This document shows, in pieces, positions 16,567 through 25,817 of a DNA stretch of 64,000 nucleotides. A model generated the notes under the pieces. That model did not search any database. It had not been told where the DNA came from and was given only the letters and a program-made list of their open reading frames with translations. Source of the stretch: Halomonas sp. ALS9 (GTDB lineage: Bacteria > Pseudomonadota > Gammaproteobacteria > Pseudomonadales > Halomonadaceae); contig NZ_LXRG01000233.1 of assembly GCF_001651035.1 (NCBI RefSeq), positions 186,001 to 250,000 on the forward strand. Reading direction: 5' to 3'. The position numbers were made by a program, and so were the translations under genes. Positions within the stretch are counted from its first letter, which is position 1; each line of letters opens with the position of its first letter.

Positions 16567-18501
16567 ATGACAACTGCTACCCACGAACAAGCGACTGATA
16601 AATCGGCTAACCACGAAGAAACGCTAGGCTTTCAAACCGAAGTTAAGCAGCTGTTGAATTTGATGATTCACTCCCTGTACTCCAACCGGGAGATATTCTT
16701 ACGCGAGCTTATTTCAAACGCGGCGGATGCCTGCGACAAGCTGCGCTACGCGGCGCTTGATAACGATGCGCTCTACGAAGGCGATAGCGAACTGCGTATC
16801 GAAATCGAGCATGACCGTGAGGCCAATACGATCACTTTACGTGATAACGGTGTCGGTATGAACCGTGAAGACGTGATCGCCAACTTGGGCACCATCGCGC
16901 GCTCCGGTACTGCCGAATTTCTCAAGCAGCTTTCCGGCGAGCAGCAAAAAGATGCCAAGCTGATCGGCCAGTTCGGCGTAGGCTTCTACTCAGGCTTTAT
17001 TGTTGCTGATGAAATTTCCGTGCGTACCCGCAAAGCGGGCACGGACGCCGCTGAGGGCGTTGAGTGGCGCTCAAAAGGGGAGGGTGAATTTACCGTTGCT
17101 GATATCGAACGTGCTCAGCACGGCACCGAAATCACTTTGCACCTGAAAGAGGACGCCAAAGAGTTTGCCGACGACTATCGTCTGCAGAGCTTGGTGCGCA
17201 AGTACTCAGATCATATCGAAGTGCCTGTTCGTATGCCGAAAACCGAAACGGCAAAAGATGACGAAGGCAGTCCCATCGAAGGTAGTGAAGTAACCACCTG
17301 GGAAACCGTTAACGAGGCAACAGCGCTTTGGTCGCGCCCGAAAGGCGAGGTTTCCGACGATGAGTACAAGGCGTTCTATAAACACGTTGCTCACGATTTT
17401 TCAGACCCGCTGACCTGGAGTCACAACAAGGTTGAAGGCAAGCTTGAGTACACCAGCCTGCTTTATGTACCGGGTCGTGCGCCCTTTGATATGTTTGACC
17501 GCGACGGCGCCCGGGGCGTTAAGCTCTACGTGCAGCGCGTGTTTATTATGGACGACGCTGAACAGTTCCTGCCGCTCTATCTGCGCTTTGTAAAAGGCGT
17601 GCTGGATACCCGTGAGCTATCGCTGAACGTCTCCCGCGAACTGCTCCAGCAAGATCCCAACGTCGATAAGATCAAAGCGGCGCTCACCAAGCGCGGCTTG
17701 GATATGCTGAAAAAGCTCGCCAAGGATAAAGAGCAGTACCAAACCTTCTGGAATACTTTCGGCAGCGTTCTCAAAGAGGGGCCGGGAGAGGATCCATCCA
17801 ACCGCGAAAAAATTGCTGGCTTGCTGCGCTTTGCCTCAACCCACAGCGATACGGCTACCCAGGAACATGCGCTGGCAGACTACGTTGAGCGCATGAAAGA
17901 GGGTCAGCAAAAGATTTACTACGTAGTGGCGGATAGCTTCAATGCGGCCAAAAATAGCCCGCACTTAGAAATCTTCCGCAAAAAAGGTATCGAAGTACTG
18001 CTGTTATCTGACCGTATCGATGACTGGCTGATGAGCCATCTCACCGAATTCGACGGCAAAACCTTTGCCGATGTGGCTAAAGGTGAGCTGGATCTTGGTG
18101 ATGTAGAAGACGAAGAAGAGAAAAAAGCCCAGGAAGAGACCGCTAAAGCCAAAGAAGATCTGGTCAAGCGCGTTAAAGAAGCACTGGGTGACAGTGTTCA
18201 AGAAGTCAAAGTGACTCACCGCCTCACCGATTCACCGGCCTGCGTGGTGTTGCCCGAGCATGAGATGGGCTACCAGATGCGCCGCATTATGGAAGCCGCT
18301 GGGCAACCGCTGCCAGAGGTGAAGCCGATCCTTGAGCTGAACCCCAGCCATGCGCTGGTAGCGCGCTTGGAAGGAGCTGAAGGCGATCTGTTTACCCAGC
18401 TAGCCTACATTCTGCTGGATCAAGCGATCATCGCTGAGGGCGGCCATTTGGATGACCCAGCCGCCTACGTCAAGCGCCTGAATAGCGTTCTAACGGCGTA
18501 A
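16567..18501 (+). CDS. htpG: Chaperone HtpG (Hsp90)
   Basis: A 644-residue bacterial Hsp90, an ATP-driven homodimeric chaperone in the cytoplasm. The GHKL ATPase domain is intact: LRELISNAADACDKLR near residues 40-55, DNGVGM near 95, and IGQFGVGFYSGFIVA near 135-150. Middle and C-terminal dimerisation domains follow at normal length. The ATG at 16567 with AAGGG upstream is preferred over a TTG six codons earlier. A perfect sigma-32 promoter drives it and a strong terminator follows. Confidence 0.97.
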   Translation: MTTATHEQATDKSANHEETLGFQTEVKQLLNLMIHSLYSNREIFLRELISNAADACDKLRYAALDNDALYEGDSELRIEIEHDREANTITLRDNGVGMNREDVIANLGTIARSGTAEFLKQLSGEQQKDAKLIGQFGVGFYSGFIVADEISVRTRKAGTDAAEGVEWRSKGEGEFTVADIERAQHGTEITLHLKEDAKEFADDYRLQSLVRKYSDHIEVPVRMPKTETAKDDEGSPIEGSEVTTWETVNEATALWSRPKGEVSDDEYKAFYKHVAHDFSDPLTWSHNKVEGKLEYTSLLYVPGRAPFDMFDRDGARGVKLYVQRVFIMDDAEQFLPLYLRFVKGVLDTRELSLNVSRELLQQDPNVDKIKAALTKRGLDMLKKLAKDKEQYQTFWNTFGSVLKEGPGEDPSNREKIAGLLRFASTHSDTATQEHALADYVERMKEGQQKIYYVVADSFNAAKNSPHLEIFRKKGIEVLLLSDRIDDWLMSHLTEFDGKTFADVAKGELDLGDVEDEEEKKAQEETAKAKEDLVKRVKEALGDSVQEVKVTHRLTDSPACVVLPEHEMGYQMRRIMEAAGQPLPEVKPILELNPSHALVARLEGAEGDLFTQLAYILLDQAIIAEGGHLDDPAAYVKRLNSVLTA

Positions 18502-18524
18502 TAAAATACCCTGCGTTAACGAAC

Positions 18525-18560
18525 GACGGCCCGCTGGTTACCCCAGCGGGCCGTCTGTTT
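18525..18560 (+). terminator. Rho-independent terminator after htpG
   Basis: A perfect 13-bp stem, GACGGCCCGCTGG / CCAGCGGGCCGTC, with a 5-base loop, followed by TGTTTT. It separates the heat-shock gene from gpsA. Confidence 0.92.
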
Positions 18561-18606
18561 TGATAGAGTAGGGTTTACGTTCTACAAGACTTCTTAGGAC
18601 ACTATT

Positions 18607-19740
18607 ATGATGGCTGAGCAGCAAACCAATGTCCCAGTGCCAACCAATGTAGCGGTGCTGGGGGGCGGTAGTTTTGGCACGGCGCTGGCGAGTATTGCCG
18701 CTGACAATGGCGCCCAGGTTCGCCAGTGGATGCGTGATGAAGCGCTGGTCACGCAAATCAACCAAGAGCACCGTAACGGGCGCTATTTACCCCATTACGC
18801 TATGAATCCGGCCGTCGAAGCCTCAACTGATCTCCAAGCTGTGTTGGCTGACGCCGAGCTAGTGCTGATCGCGATTCCCTCCAAAGCTTTTCGCAGCGTT
18901 GTGCAAGCGGCGAAAGCGTGGCTGAGGCCTGAGCAGATCTTGGTCAGCACGACCAAGGGGATTGAGCAGGAAGGTTTTCTGCTGATGAGCCAAGTGCTTG
19001 AGCAAGAGACGGGCTTTAGTCATATTGGTGTGATTGCTGGCCCCAATCTAGCCTCTGAAATTGCCGATAAGCAGCTAACCGCCACAGTGATTGCCAGCGC
19101 AGATCCGTTAACCCGCACTCGGGTTCAGCAGGCTCTGGGCTGCCGTTATTTTCGTGTTTACGCCAGCGATGACCGCCATGGTGTTGAGTTGGGCGGTGCG
19201 CTGAAAAATATTTATGCCATTGCCGCCGGCATGGCGGCGGCGCTGGGTATGGGCGAAAACACCCGCAGTATGTTAATGACTCGCGCTTTAGCGGAAATGA
19301 GCCGCTTTGCCGTCGCCCAGGGGGCTAACCCGATGACGTTTTTAGGTCTGGCGGGGGTGGGGGATTTAATTGTTACCTGCTCGTCTAACCTATCGCGCAA
19401 CTACCGCGTCGGCTATGCCATGGGCGAAGGGCGTACGCTGGAGGAGGCCGTAGATGCGCTTGGTCAAGTCGCAGAAGGGGTGAATACCGTTAAGCTGGTA
19501 TGCGCTAAAGCGAGCGAAATGGGTGTTTATATGCCGCTCGCTGAAGGCCTTAATCACGTGCTATTTGATGGTGTGCCAGCTCAGGATATGGCGCGCACCC
19601 TAATGATGGGGGAGCAGAGTAGCGATGTAGAGTTTATTCTGCCCCGTGAAGCCGTTCAGCAGGCCCATCGAGACCAATCTCATCACAACCAGGCTTCTAA
19701 GGAACAGGTTTCTAAGAACCATGGAGGCAGGAATGGCTGA
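18607..19740 (+). CDS. gpsA: Glycerol-3-phosphate dehydrogenase [NAD(P)+]
   Basis: A 377-residue enzyme that reduces dihydroxyacetone phosphate to sn-glycerol 3-phosphate, the backbone for phospholipids. The Rossmann motif VAVLGGGSFGTALA is near residue 16 and the substrate region ELGGALKNIYAIAAGM near residue 198. It is longer than the usual 330-345 residues because of a His/Asn/Gln-rich tail. That tail includes a 15-bp in-frame duplication (QASKE/QVSKN). Tandem ATGs at 18607 and 18610. The stop overlaps the sixA start by 8 bp. Confidence 0.96.
   Translation: MMAEQQTNVPVPTNVAVLGGGSFGTALASIAADNGAQVRQWMRDEALVTQINQEHRNGRYLPHYAMNPAVEASTDLQAVLADAELVLIAIPSKAFRSVVQAAKAWLRPEQILVSTTKGIEQEGFLLMSQVLEQETGFSHIGVIAGPNLASEIADKQLTATVIASADPLTRTRVQQALGCRYFRVYASDDRHGVELGGALKNIYAIAAGMAAALGMGENTRSMLMTRALAEMSRFAVAQGANPMTFLGLAGVGDLIVTCSSNLSRNYRVGYAMGEGRTLEEAVDALGQVAEGVNTVKLVCAKASEMGVYMPLAEGLNHVLFDGVPAQDMARTLMMGEQSSDVEFILPREAVQQAHRDQSHHNQASKEQVSKNHGGRNG
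19690..19719 (+). repeat. In-frame 15-bp tandem repeat in the gpsA 3' end
   Basis: Two adjacent copies, CAGGCTTCTAAGGAA and CAGGTTTCTAAGAAC, are 12/15 identical. They encode QASKE and QVSKN in the extra C-terminal tail of GpsA, 21 bp before the stop. Confidence 0.7.
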
Positions 19741-20215
19741 TATGCTGATTATGCGCCACGGCGAGGCCGCGCCGGGGTATCCTGATCAAGCGCGCCGATT
19801 GACGCCCCATGGTGAGCAGGAGGCTGAGAAAATGGCGTGTTGGTTGGCCGAGCGTGTGTCCGCGGGCGAGCTGTTTGTGCCGAGGGTTTATGCCAGCCCT
19901 TATGCCCGCGCGCAGCAGACCGCGCAAATAATCAGTGATGCGCTGGGAGTGTCGCTTCAAACGTTGAATTTTATTACCCCGGACGATCCCCCTAGTGCGG
20001 TAAGTGGCTGGCTACTTGAGCAGCCTGAGGGCACGCCAATCATGCTGGTCAGCCATATGCCGCTGGTGGGAGAGTTGGCGGGGCTGTTGGTAGAAGGCAG
20101 CCCGGCGCAAGGGGTTGGTTTCCCTACCGCCGCCATCGCCGAGTTTGAGGCTGAGGTATGGGCGGCGGGATGTGCTCAGCTAACGCGCTTTACCCAGCCC
20201 AGCCAGTTGCCCTAG
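19733..20215 (+). CDS. sixA: Phosphohistidine phosphatase SixA
   Basis: A 160-residue histidine-phosphatase-family protein. The N-terminal MADMLIMRHGEA carries the RHG catalytic motif, followed by YASPYARAQQTAQI and a later SHMP with the second catalytic His. E. coli SixA removes phosphate from histidine phosphocarriers, including the NPr protein of the nitrogen PTS; NPr and PtsN are encoded in this window. The ATG at 19733 follows GGAGGCAGG and overlaps the gpsA stop by 8 bp, suggesting coupling. Confidence 0.88.
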   Translation: MADMLIMRHGEAAPGYPDQARRLTPHGEQEAEKMACWLAERVSAGELFVPRVYASPYARAQQTAQIISDALGVSLQTLNFITPDDPPSAVSGWLLEQPEGTPIMLVSHMPLVGELAGLLVEGSPAQGVGFPTAAIAEFEAEVWAAGCAQLTRFTQPSQLP

Positions 20216-20230
20216 TTCAGATTTGTGCCA

Positions 20231-20260
20231 TTAATTAAAAACGGCTGCCCAGGGCAGCCG
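20231..20260 (-). terminator. Rho-independent terminator after gatB
   Basis: Stem CGGCTGCCC / GGGCAGCCG with a very short loop. On the minus strand it runs into TTTTTAATTAA, so it ends the gatCAB transcript about 40 bp after the gatB stop. It may also stop sixA transcripts coming the other way. Confidence 0.85.
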
Positions 20261-20298
20261 CTATGAACTAGTAAGCTTCAGATCCGAATCGCCCCCTG

Positions 20299-21753
20299 TT
20301 ACAACAGCGCGTCGAGCTTCTCTTTTAGCAAGCCGTTGACCTGCTGAGGGTTGGCGGTGCCGCGCGATGCTTTCATCACTTGGCCGACGAAGTAGCCGAT
20401 CATCTTGCCGCGTTTTTCCGGCTCCGAGTCGCGGTATTGAGCGACCTGGGCGGGGCTGTCGGCGATTACCTGATTGATCATTGCTTCGATAGCGCCGGTG
20501 TCGGTCACCTGCTTGAGGCCTTTCGCTTCGATCACCTCATCAGCACTTTCGCCCTGGCCATTCCACAGCGCTTGGAAAACCTCTTTAGCGGCTTTGCCGT
20601 TAATGGTGTTATCCAGCACGCGGCTGATCAGTTCGCCTAGCTGGCGGGCAGAGATCGGGCTATTGGCAATGCTTAGGCTTTCGCGGTTAAGTGCCCCGGA
20701 GAGCTCACCCTGCACCCAGTTAGCCGCCTGTTTGGCATCGCCACATTCGCTATGCACGGCTTCAAAAAATTCGGCCATATCGCGGCTGGCGGAGATGACG
20801 TTGGCGTCATAAGCGGACAGCCCCAGTTCGTTCTGGAAGCGCTCGCGCTTATCCGCCGGTAGCTCGGGCAGTTGCCCGCGCAGGTGATCCAGGTAGGCTT
20901 GATCCAGCACCACCGGCAGCAGGTCGGGGCAGGGGAAGTAACGGTAGTCGTTGGCCTCCTCCTTGGTGCGCATGCTGCGGGTTTCATCGCGGTCTGGGTC
21001 GAACAGGCGGGTTTCCTGAACCACGCTGCCGCCATCTTCAATCAGCTCAATCTGGCGCTCCACCTCGAATGCAATCGCACGTTCGACAAAGCGGAAGGAG
21101 TTAACGTTTTTAATCTCAGCGCGGGTACCAAAAGCTTCCTGGCCTTTGGGGCGAACCGAGACGTTAACGTCGCAACGCATTGAGCCTTCCGCCATATTGC
21201 CGTCGGAAATGCCCAGGTAAGTAACGATGGAGTGAATCGCCTTGAGATACGCTGCGGCTTCTTTGGCATTGCGCATATCCGGCTCGGAGACGATTTCCAG
21301 CAGCGGCGTGCCCGCTCGGTTCAAGTCAATACCGGTCATGCCATGAAAATCTTCATGCAGTGATTTACCGGCATCCTCTTCGAGATGGGCATGGTGAATG
21401 CGAATACGCTTGGAGCTGCCATCTTCCAGGGTAATCTCAACGTCGCCAGGGCCGACGATGGGGTGGTACATCTGGCTGGTCTGATAGCCCTTGGGCAGGT
21501 CGGGGTAGAAGTAGTTTTTACGGTCAAACACCGACACTTCAGCGATGTCTGCATGCACTGCCAGGCCAAACTGCACGGCCATGGCCACGGCTTGCTCGTT
21601 AAGCACCGGCAGTACGCCGGGTAGGCCTAAGTCTACCGCACACGCTTGGGTATTTGGCTCAGCGCCAAACGCCGTAGAGGCGCCGGAGAAGATTTTAGAG
21701 CGCGTTGCGAGCTGAACGTGGACTTCAAGCCCAATCACGGTTTCCCATTGCAT
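20299..21753 (-). CDS. gatB: Asp-tRNA(Asn)/Glu-tRNA(Gln) amidotransferase subunit B
   Basis: A 484-residue subunit of the GatCAB complex, which converts misacylated Glu-tRNA(Gln) and/or Asp-tRNA(Asn) to the correct amide form. The N-terminus METVIGLEVHVQL-like MQWETVIGLEVHVQLATRSKIFSG is typical; the kinase-like core (MAEGSMRCDVNVSVRP near residue 190) and the C-terminal YqeY-like helical domain are complete. The ATG overlaps the gatA TAA by one base. Confidence 0.97.
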   Translation of the reverse strand: MQWETVIGLEVHVQLATRSKIFSGASTAFGAEPNTQACAVDLGLPGVLPVLNEQAVAMAVQFGLAVHADIAEVSVFDRKNYFYPDLPKGYQTSQMYHPIVGPGDVEITLEDGSSKRIRIHHAHLEEDAGKSLHEDFHGMTGIDLNRAGTPLLEIVSEPDMRNAKEAAAYLKAIHSIVTYLGISDGNMAEGSMRCDVNVSVRPKGQEAFGTRAEIKNVNSFRFVERAIAFEVERQIELIEDGGSVVQETRLFDPDRDETRSMRTKEEANDYRYFPCPDLLPVVLDQAYLDHLRGQLPELPADKRERFQNELGLSAYDANVISASRDMAEFFEAVHSECGDAKQAANWVQGELSGALNRESLSIANSPISARQLGELISRVLDNTINGKAAKEVFQALWNGQGESADEVIEAKGLKQVTDTGAIEAMINQVIADSPAQVAQYRDSEPEKRGKMIGYFVGQVMKASRGTANPQQVNGLLKEKLDALL

Positions 21754-23213
21754 TAGGCGTACTCCTCGGCAAAGGCAGGACGTTGTAAGTGCCAGTCGGT
21801 CGCTTGCTGAAACTGGTGGGCGACGTTAAGCAACTGCGCTTCGGCAAAATGGGTGCCCAGAATCTGCAGACCCACCGGGCGGCCACCGACAAAACCTGCG
21901 GGTACGCTAATGCCGGGGATGCCAGCCAGGTTAACCGCAATGGTGTAAATATCCTGCAGGTACATCGACACCGGATCTTTTTTAGCGCCCAGGTCGAAGG
22001 CTGGCGTAGGCGAGGCGGGGCCCATCAGCACATCGACGTCTTCAAAGGCGTCCAGGAAGTCCTGACGAATCAAACGGCGCACCTGTTGGGCTTTGGTGTA
22101 GTAGGCGTCAAAGAAGCCTTCAGAAAGCGTGTGAGTGCCGATGAGGATGCGTCGCTTGACCTCTTCGCCAAAGCCTTCCTCTCGCGAACGCTTGTACAGA
22201 TCAATCAGATCGCTGGGGTTGTCGCAGCGGTGACCAAAGCGCACGCCGTCGTAGCGGGAGAGATTCGAAGAAGCCTCCGCAGGGGCGATCACGTAGTAGG
22301 CCGGAATCGCATAATGGGTATGCGGCAGGCTGACTTCGCGCACCGTGGCGCCTAGGGATTCGTAAACTTTCACCGCCTCGCGGACGGCATTTTCGACCTC
22401 CGGGTCTAAACCATCGCCAAAGTATTCTTTCGGTAGGCCGATTTTAAGTCCCGAGAGGGGGGCGTTAAGGCTCTCTACGTAGTCGGGTACGCCGCGGGCA
22501 ACACTGGTGGAGTCACGGCCGTCATGACCCGCAATCACACCCAGCAGGTGGGCGCAATCTTCGGCACTGCGCGCCAGCGGGCCTGCCTGATCAAGGCTCG
22601 AGGCGTAGGCAATGATGCCAAAGCGCGATACGCGGCCATAGGTGGGCTTTAAGCCGGTGATGCCGCAAAACGCTGCCGGTTGGCGAATAGAACCGCCGGT
22701 ATCGGTACCCATGGCGGCGGGCACTAGGCCTGCTGCGACCGCTGCAGCACTGCCGCCAGAACTACCGCCGGGCACAGCCGTTAAGTCCCAAGGGTTCTTC
22801 ACCGGGCCGTAGTAGCTGCTTTCGTTGGAGGAGCCCATGGCGAACTCATCCATGTTGGTTTTACCCAGACTAATCGTGCCCGCCGCGTTGAGTTTTTCAA
22901 CAACGGTGGCGTTATAGGGGGCAATAAAATTATCCAGCATTTTCGAGCCGCAGCTGGTTTTTACACCTTGAGTGCAAAAAATATCTTTCAGTGCCAAAGG
23001 TATGCCCGCTAGAGGCCCGGCTTTGCCAGCTGCTCTGGCGTTGTCGGCGACTTCAGCCTGCTTCAGCGCCTGCTCAGCGGTCACGCTGATAAAACTGTTC
23101 AGTTTGCCGTCAGCCTTGTCGATGCGCTGTAAATAGTGAGCGGTTAGCTCGCGGCTGGAAAACTCGCCGCTTTTCAAGGCGGCAGCGAGTTGCGTTAAGG
23201 TTTTCTCATGCAT
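21753..23213 (-). CDS. gatA: Asp-tRNA(Asn)/Glu-tRNA(Gln) amidotransferase subunit A
   Basis: A 486-residue amidase-signature enzyme that releases ammonia from glutamine for GatB. The Ser-cisSer-Lys triad regions are visible: PLALKDIFCT (Lys, near residue 77) and AVPGGSSGGSAAAVAAGLVP (near residues 150-170), then GTDTGGSIRQPAAFCG. The ATG at 23213 (MHEKTLTQLAAAL) is preferred over an upstream start because it matches the family. It lies 94 bp after gatC. Confidence 0.97.
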   Translation of the reverse strand: MHEKTLTQLAAALKSGEFSSRELTAHYLQRIDKADGKLNSFISVTAEQALKQAEVADNARAAGKAGPLAGIPLALKDIFCTQGVKTSCGSKMLDNFIAPYNATVVEKLNAAGTISLGKTNMDEFAMGSSNESSYYGPVKNPWDLTAVPGGSSGGSAAAVAAGLVPAAMGTDTGGSIRQPAAFCGITGLKPTYGRVSRFGIIAYASSLDQAGPLARSAEDCAHLLGVIAGHDGRDSTSVARGVPDYVESLNAPLSGLKIGLPKEYFGDGLDPEVENAVREAVKVYESLGATVREVSLPHTHYAIPAYYVIAPAEASSNLSRYDGVRFGHRCDNPSDLIDLYKRSREEGFGEEVKRRILIGTHTLSEGFFDAYYTKAQQVRRLIRQDFLDAFEDVDVLMGPASPTPAFDLGAKKDPVSMYLQDIYTIAVNLAGIPGISVPAGFVGGRPVGLQILGTHFAEAQLLNVAHQFQQATDWHLQRPAFAEEYA

Positions 23214-23307
23214 GTCCCAGAAGCTCCGTTCAGGGGAGAAAAAAAGAGGCAATAGTGGTGGCTGCCAATGCTCGTGTGCCGTTACTCAGCGTGTTTATGC
23301 ACTAAGT

Positions 23308-23595
23308 TTATTCAACGACGCGGGGCACCAGATACAGGCCATTTTCCACTGCCGGAGCACAGCGCTGAAAGGTTTCGCGCTGGTTAGTTTCGGTTACTTC
23401 ATCGGCGCGCAGTCGCTGGGTCGCATCGAGCGGATGGGCGAGCGGCATAACGCCTTCAGTATCAAGGCTTTGTAGCTGGTCGACCATGTCCAGAATCCGG
23501 CTTAGGTCGTCGACAAAGCCGCTGGCTTGGTCATCGCTGACGGCGAGTCGGGCCAAGTGAGCGGCCCGGCGCACATGAGATTCTTCAAGCGCCAT
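23308..23595 (-). CDS. gatC: Asp-tRNA(Asn)/Glu-tRNA(Gln) amidotransferase subunit C
   Basis: A 95-residue small subunit that wraps around and stabilises GatA. The family pattern ALEESHVRRAAHLARLAVSDDQ and MVDQLQSLDTEGVMPLAHPLD is clear. The ATG at 23595 follows AAGGAAAT. It leads the minus-strand gatCAB operon and diverges from mreB across about 230 bp. Confidence 0.95.
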   Translation of the reverse strand: MALEESHVRRAAHLARLAVSDDQASGFVDDLSRILDMVDQLQSLDTEGVMPLAHPLDATQRLRADEVTETNQRETFQRCAPAVENGLYLVPRVVE

Positions 23596-23825
23596 GATCG
23601 ATATTTCCTTGTCAATGTGATGGAACATAATCCGCTTTAGGCGGTATACATACCGATATCAAAAAATACGTCTTGTGTCGCAGACGTGGAAAATAGCCGC
23701 AAAAGGTACCACATCTTGGCCTCAACGGGCAGTCTTAGGCGCGACTCGTGCTTGCTGCCAAGGGGTTGCGGTGATACCGTTTGCATCCGCACAGGGTTCC
23801 CGGTCTGCACTAGGTAACAACATCC

Positions 23826-24863
23826 ATGTTTAAACGTTTGAGGGGGCTGTTTTCCAGCGATCTATCGATCGACTTGGGTACGGCCAACACACTGATTTAT
23901 GTACGCGGTCGCGGTATCGTGCTCGATGAGCCATCCGTGGTTGCTATCCGCCAGTCTGGCAATATGCGCAGCGTCGCGGCAGTCGGTACCGATGCCAAGC
24001 GAATGCTGGGGCGCACGCCGGGTAATATTACCGCGATTCGGCCGATGAAAGATGGCGTTATTGCCGACTTCACCGTCACCGAGCAGATGCTCCAGCATTT
24101 TATTCGCAAAGTTCACCAAAGCACCTTCTTAACCCCCAGCCCGCGTGTGCTGGTGTGTGTTCCTTGCATGTCAACGCAAGTAGAGCGCCGGGCAATTCGT
24201 GAGTCAGCAGAAGGTGCCGGTGCCCGCGAGGTGTTCTTGATTGAAGAACCCATGGCGGCGGCGATTGGCGCAGGCCTTCCGGTTGATGAAGCGCAGGGGT
24301 CGATGGTGGTGGATATCGGTGGTGGTACCACTGAAATCGCGATTATTTCACTCAATGGCGTGGTCTACTCCGAATCCATTCGGGTGGGTGGCGACCGCTT
24401 TGATGAGGCCATCACAGCCTACGTGCGTCGGCACTACGGCAGCCTGATTGGTGAGGCGACAGCTGAGCGCATCAAAGAGGAAATAGGTTGCGCTTACCCC
24501 GGCGGCGAACTACGCGAAATTGATGTGCGTGGTCGTAATCTAGCCGAAGGTATCCCGCGCAGCTTTACGCTTAATTCCCACGAAACCCTGGAAGCGTTGC
24601 AAGAAACCCTGGGTTCTATCGTGGCCGCCATTAAGAGCGCCCTTGAGCAGTCACCGCCTGAATTGGCGTCTGATATTGCCGAGCGAGGCTTGGTGTTAAC
24701 GGGCGGTGGTGCGCTGTTACGCGATCTGGACAAGCTTATCGCTGAAGAGACGGGGCTACCGGTGATCGTTGCCGAAGATCCGTTGACCTGCGTTGCTCGC
24801 GGTGGTGGCAAAGCGCTGGAAATGATTGATCAGCACACTTTTGAGTTGCTGTCGAGCGACTAA
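23826..24863 (+). CDS. mreB: Rod shape-determining protein MreB
   Basis: A 345-residue bacterial actin. It polymerises along the inner membrane and positions the elongation machinery of the cell wall. Actin-fold phosphate motifs are present: DLGTANTLIYVRG near residue 17, VDIGGGTTEIAIISL near 163, and LTGGGALLRDLD near 287. The N-terminus MFKRLRGLFSSDLSIDLGTAN is the family amphipathic helix plus first strand. It is the first gene of mreBCD-maf-rng-yhdP-tldD. Confidence 0.97.
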   Translation: MFKRLRGLFSSDLSIDLGTANTLIYVRGRGIVLDEPSVVAIRQSGNMRSVAAVGTDAKRMLGRTPGNITAIRPMKDGVIADFTVTEQMLQHFIRKVHQSTFLTPSPRVLVCVPCMSTQVERRAIRESAEGAGAREVFLIEEPMAAAIGAGLPVDEAQGSMVVDIGGGTTEIAIISLNGVVYSESIRVGGDRFDEAITAYVRRHYGSLIGEATAERIKEEIGCAYPGGELREIDVRGRNLAEGIPRSFTLNSHETLEALQETLGSIVAAIKSALEQSPPELASDIAERGLVLTGGGALLRDLDKLIAEETGLPVIVAEDPLTCVARGGGKALEMIDQHTFELLSSD

Positions 24864-24887
24864 TCGCAGCGGTTAATTGCGGGGGGA

Positions 24888-25817
24888 TTGCCTATTAAAC
24901 CGCTGTTTTCGCACGGGCCATTGCCGGGCTACCGGCTGTTTTTTTGCGCCTTGGCTGCCAGTGCATTGATGTTTGTCGACCTGCATTTCACGCGCATGGA
25001 ACAAGTGCGTGCGCAACTGTCGATGGTCGTTGCCCCTATTCAATGGGTTGTTAGTGTGCCTAGCGACCTGTTGAATTGGGGATCGCTTGCGCTCTCTGAT
25101 CAGCAGGCATTGGTGGATGAAAACCGCCGCCTGCGAGAGCAGATTCTTACCCTTTCCCATCGTGGTCAACGGTTGGCAAATTTGACTGCGGAAAACAGCG
25201 AACTGCGCGAATTGCTGCAAGCGGCTAAGCGCCGTGATATTCCCTATATCACGGCTGAGCTGCTGTCGCTGGATAATGATCCCTTTAGCCATCAGATGGT
25301 GGTTAACCGTGGCCACCGTAACGGCGCCTATGTAGGTCAGCCGGTCATTGATGCCTCGGGGCTAGTGGGGCAAATTACCGCGGTCTCTGCCTATTCCAGC
25401 CGTGTATTGCTGTTAGCCGACGCCAGTCACGCCTTGCCGGTTCAGTTAAACCGCAATGGATTACGCTTTATTGTCCAAGGGGCGGGGCGTTACAACAGCG
25501 TAAATGTAATGTATGTGCCTGATACGGCGGATATCCGTGAGGGTGATTTACTGACCACGTCGGGCTTAGCTGGGCGCTTTCCACCGGGTTACCCGGTGGC
25601 GCGCGTTACCGAGGTCTATCACGATCCAGGCAAACCGTTTGCGCGTGTTACGGCCGCGCCTATGGCCCAACTGCAGCGCTCACGTCACTTCTTGCTGCTT
25701 TTTCCGCCCCCGCGAACGGAGGTGGAGGAGCATGCATGGGATGAAACGCTGGATATCTCTTCAGAGGCTTTACGCTCTTCGCTTCAGCTTGCTAAACCCG
25801 ATCAAGAGGTGCCTTGA
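24888..25817 (+). CDS. mreC: Rod shape-determining protein MreC
   Basis: A 309-residue membrane protein that links MreB to the periplasmic wall-synthesis enzymes. It has one N-terminal membrane segment (about residues 15-32), then a coiled coil (ENRRLREQIL and similar), then the beta-rich MreC domain (GLVGQITAVSAYSSRVLLLAD). The start is TTG at 24888 after GGGGGGA; no ATG lies before the membrane segment. The stop overlaps the mreD ATG (TGATG). Confidence 0.93.
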   Translation: MPIKPLFSHGPLPGYRLFFCALAASALMFVDLHFTRMEQVRAQLSMVVAPIQWVVSVPSDLLNWGSLALSDQQALVDENRRLREQILTLSHRGQRLANLTAENSELRELLQAAKRRDIPYITAELLSLDNDPFSHQMVVNRGHRNGAYVGQPVIDASGLVGQITAVSAYSSRVLLLADASHALPVQLNRNGLRFIVQGAGRYNSVNVMYVPDTADIREGDLLTTSGLAGRFPPGYPVARVTEVYHDPGKPFARVTAAPMAQLQRSRHFLLLFPPPRTEVEEHAWDETLDISSEALRSSLQLAKPDQEVP

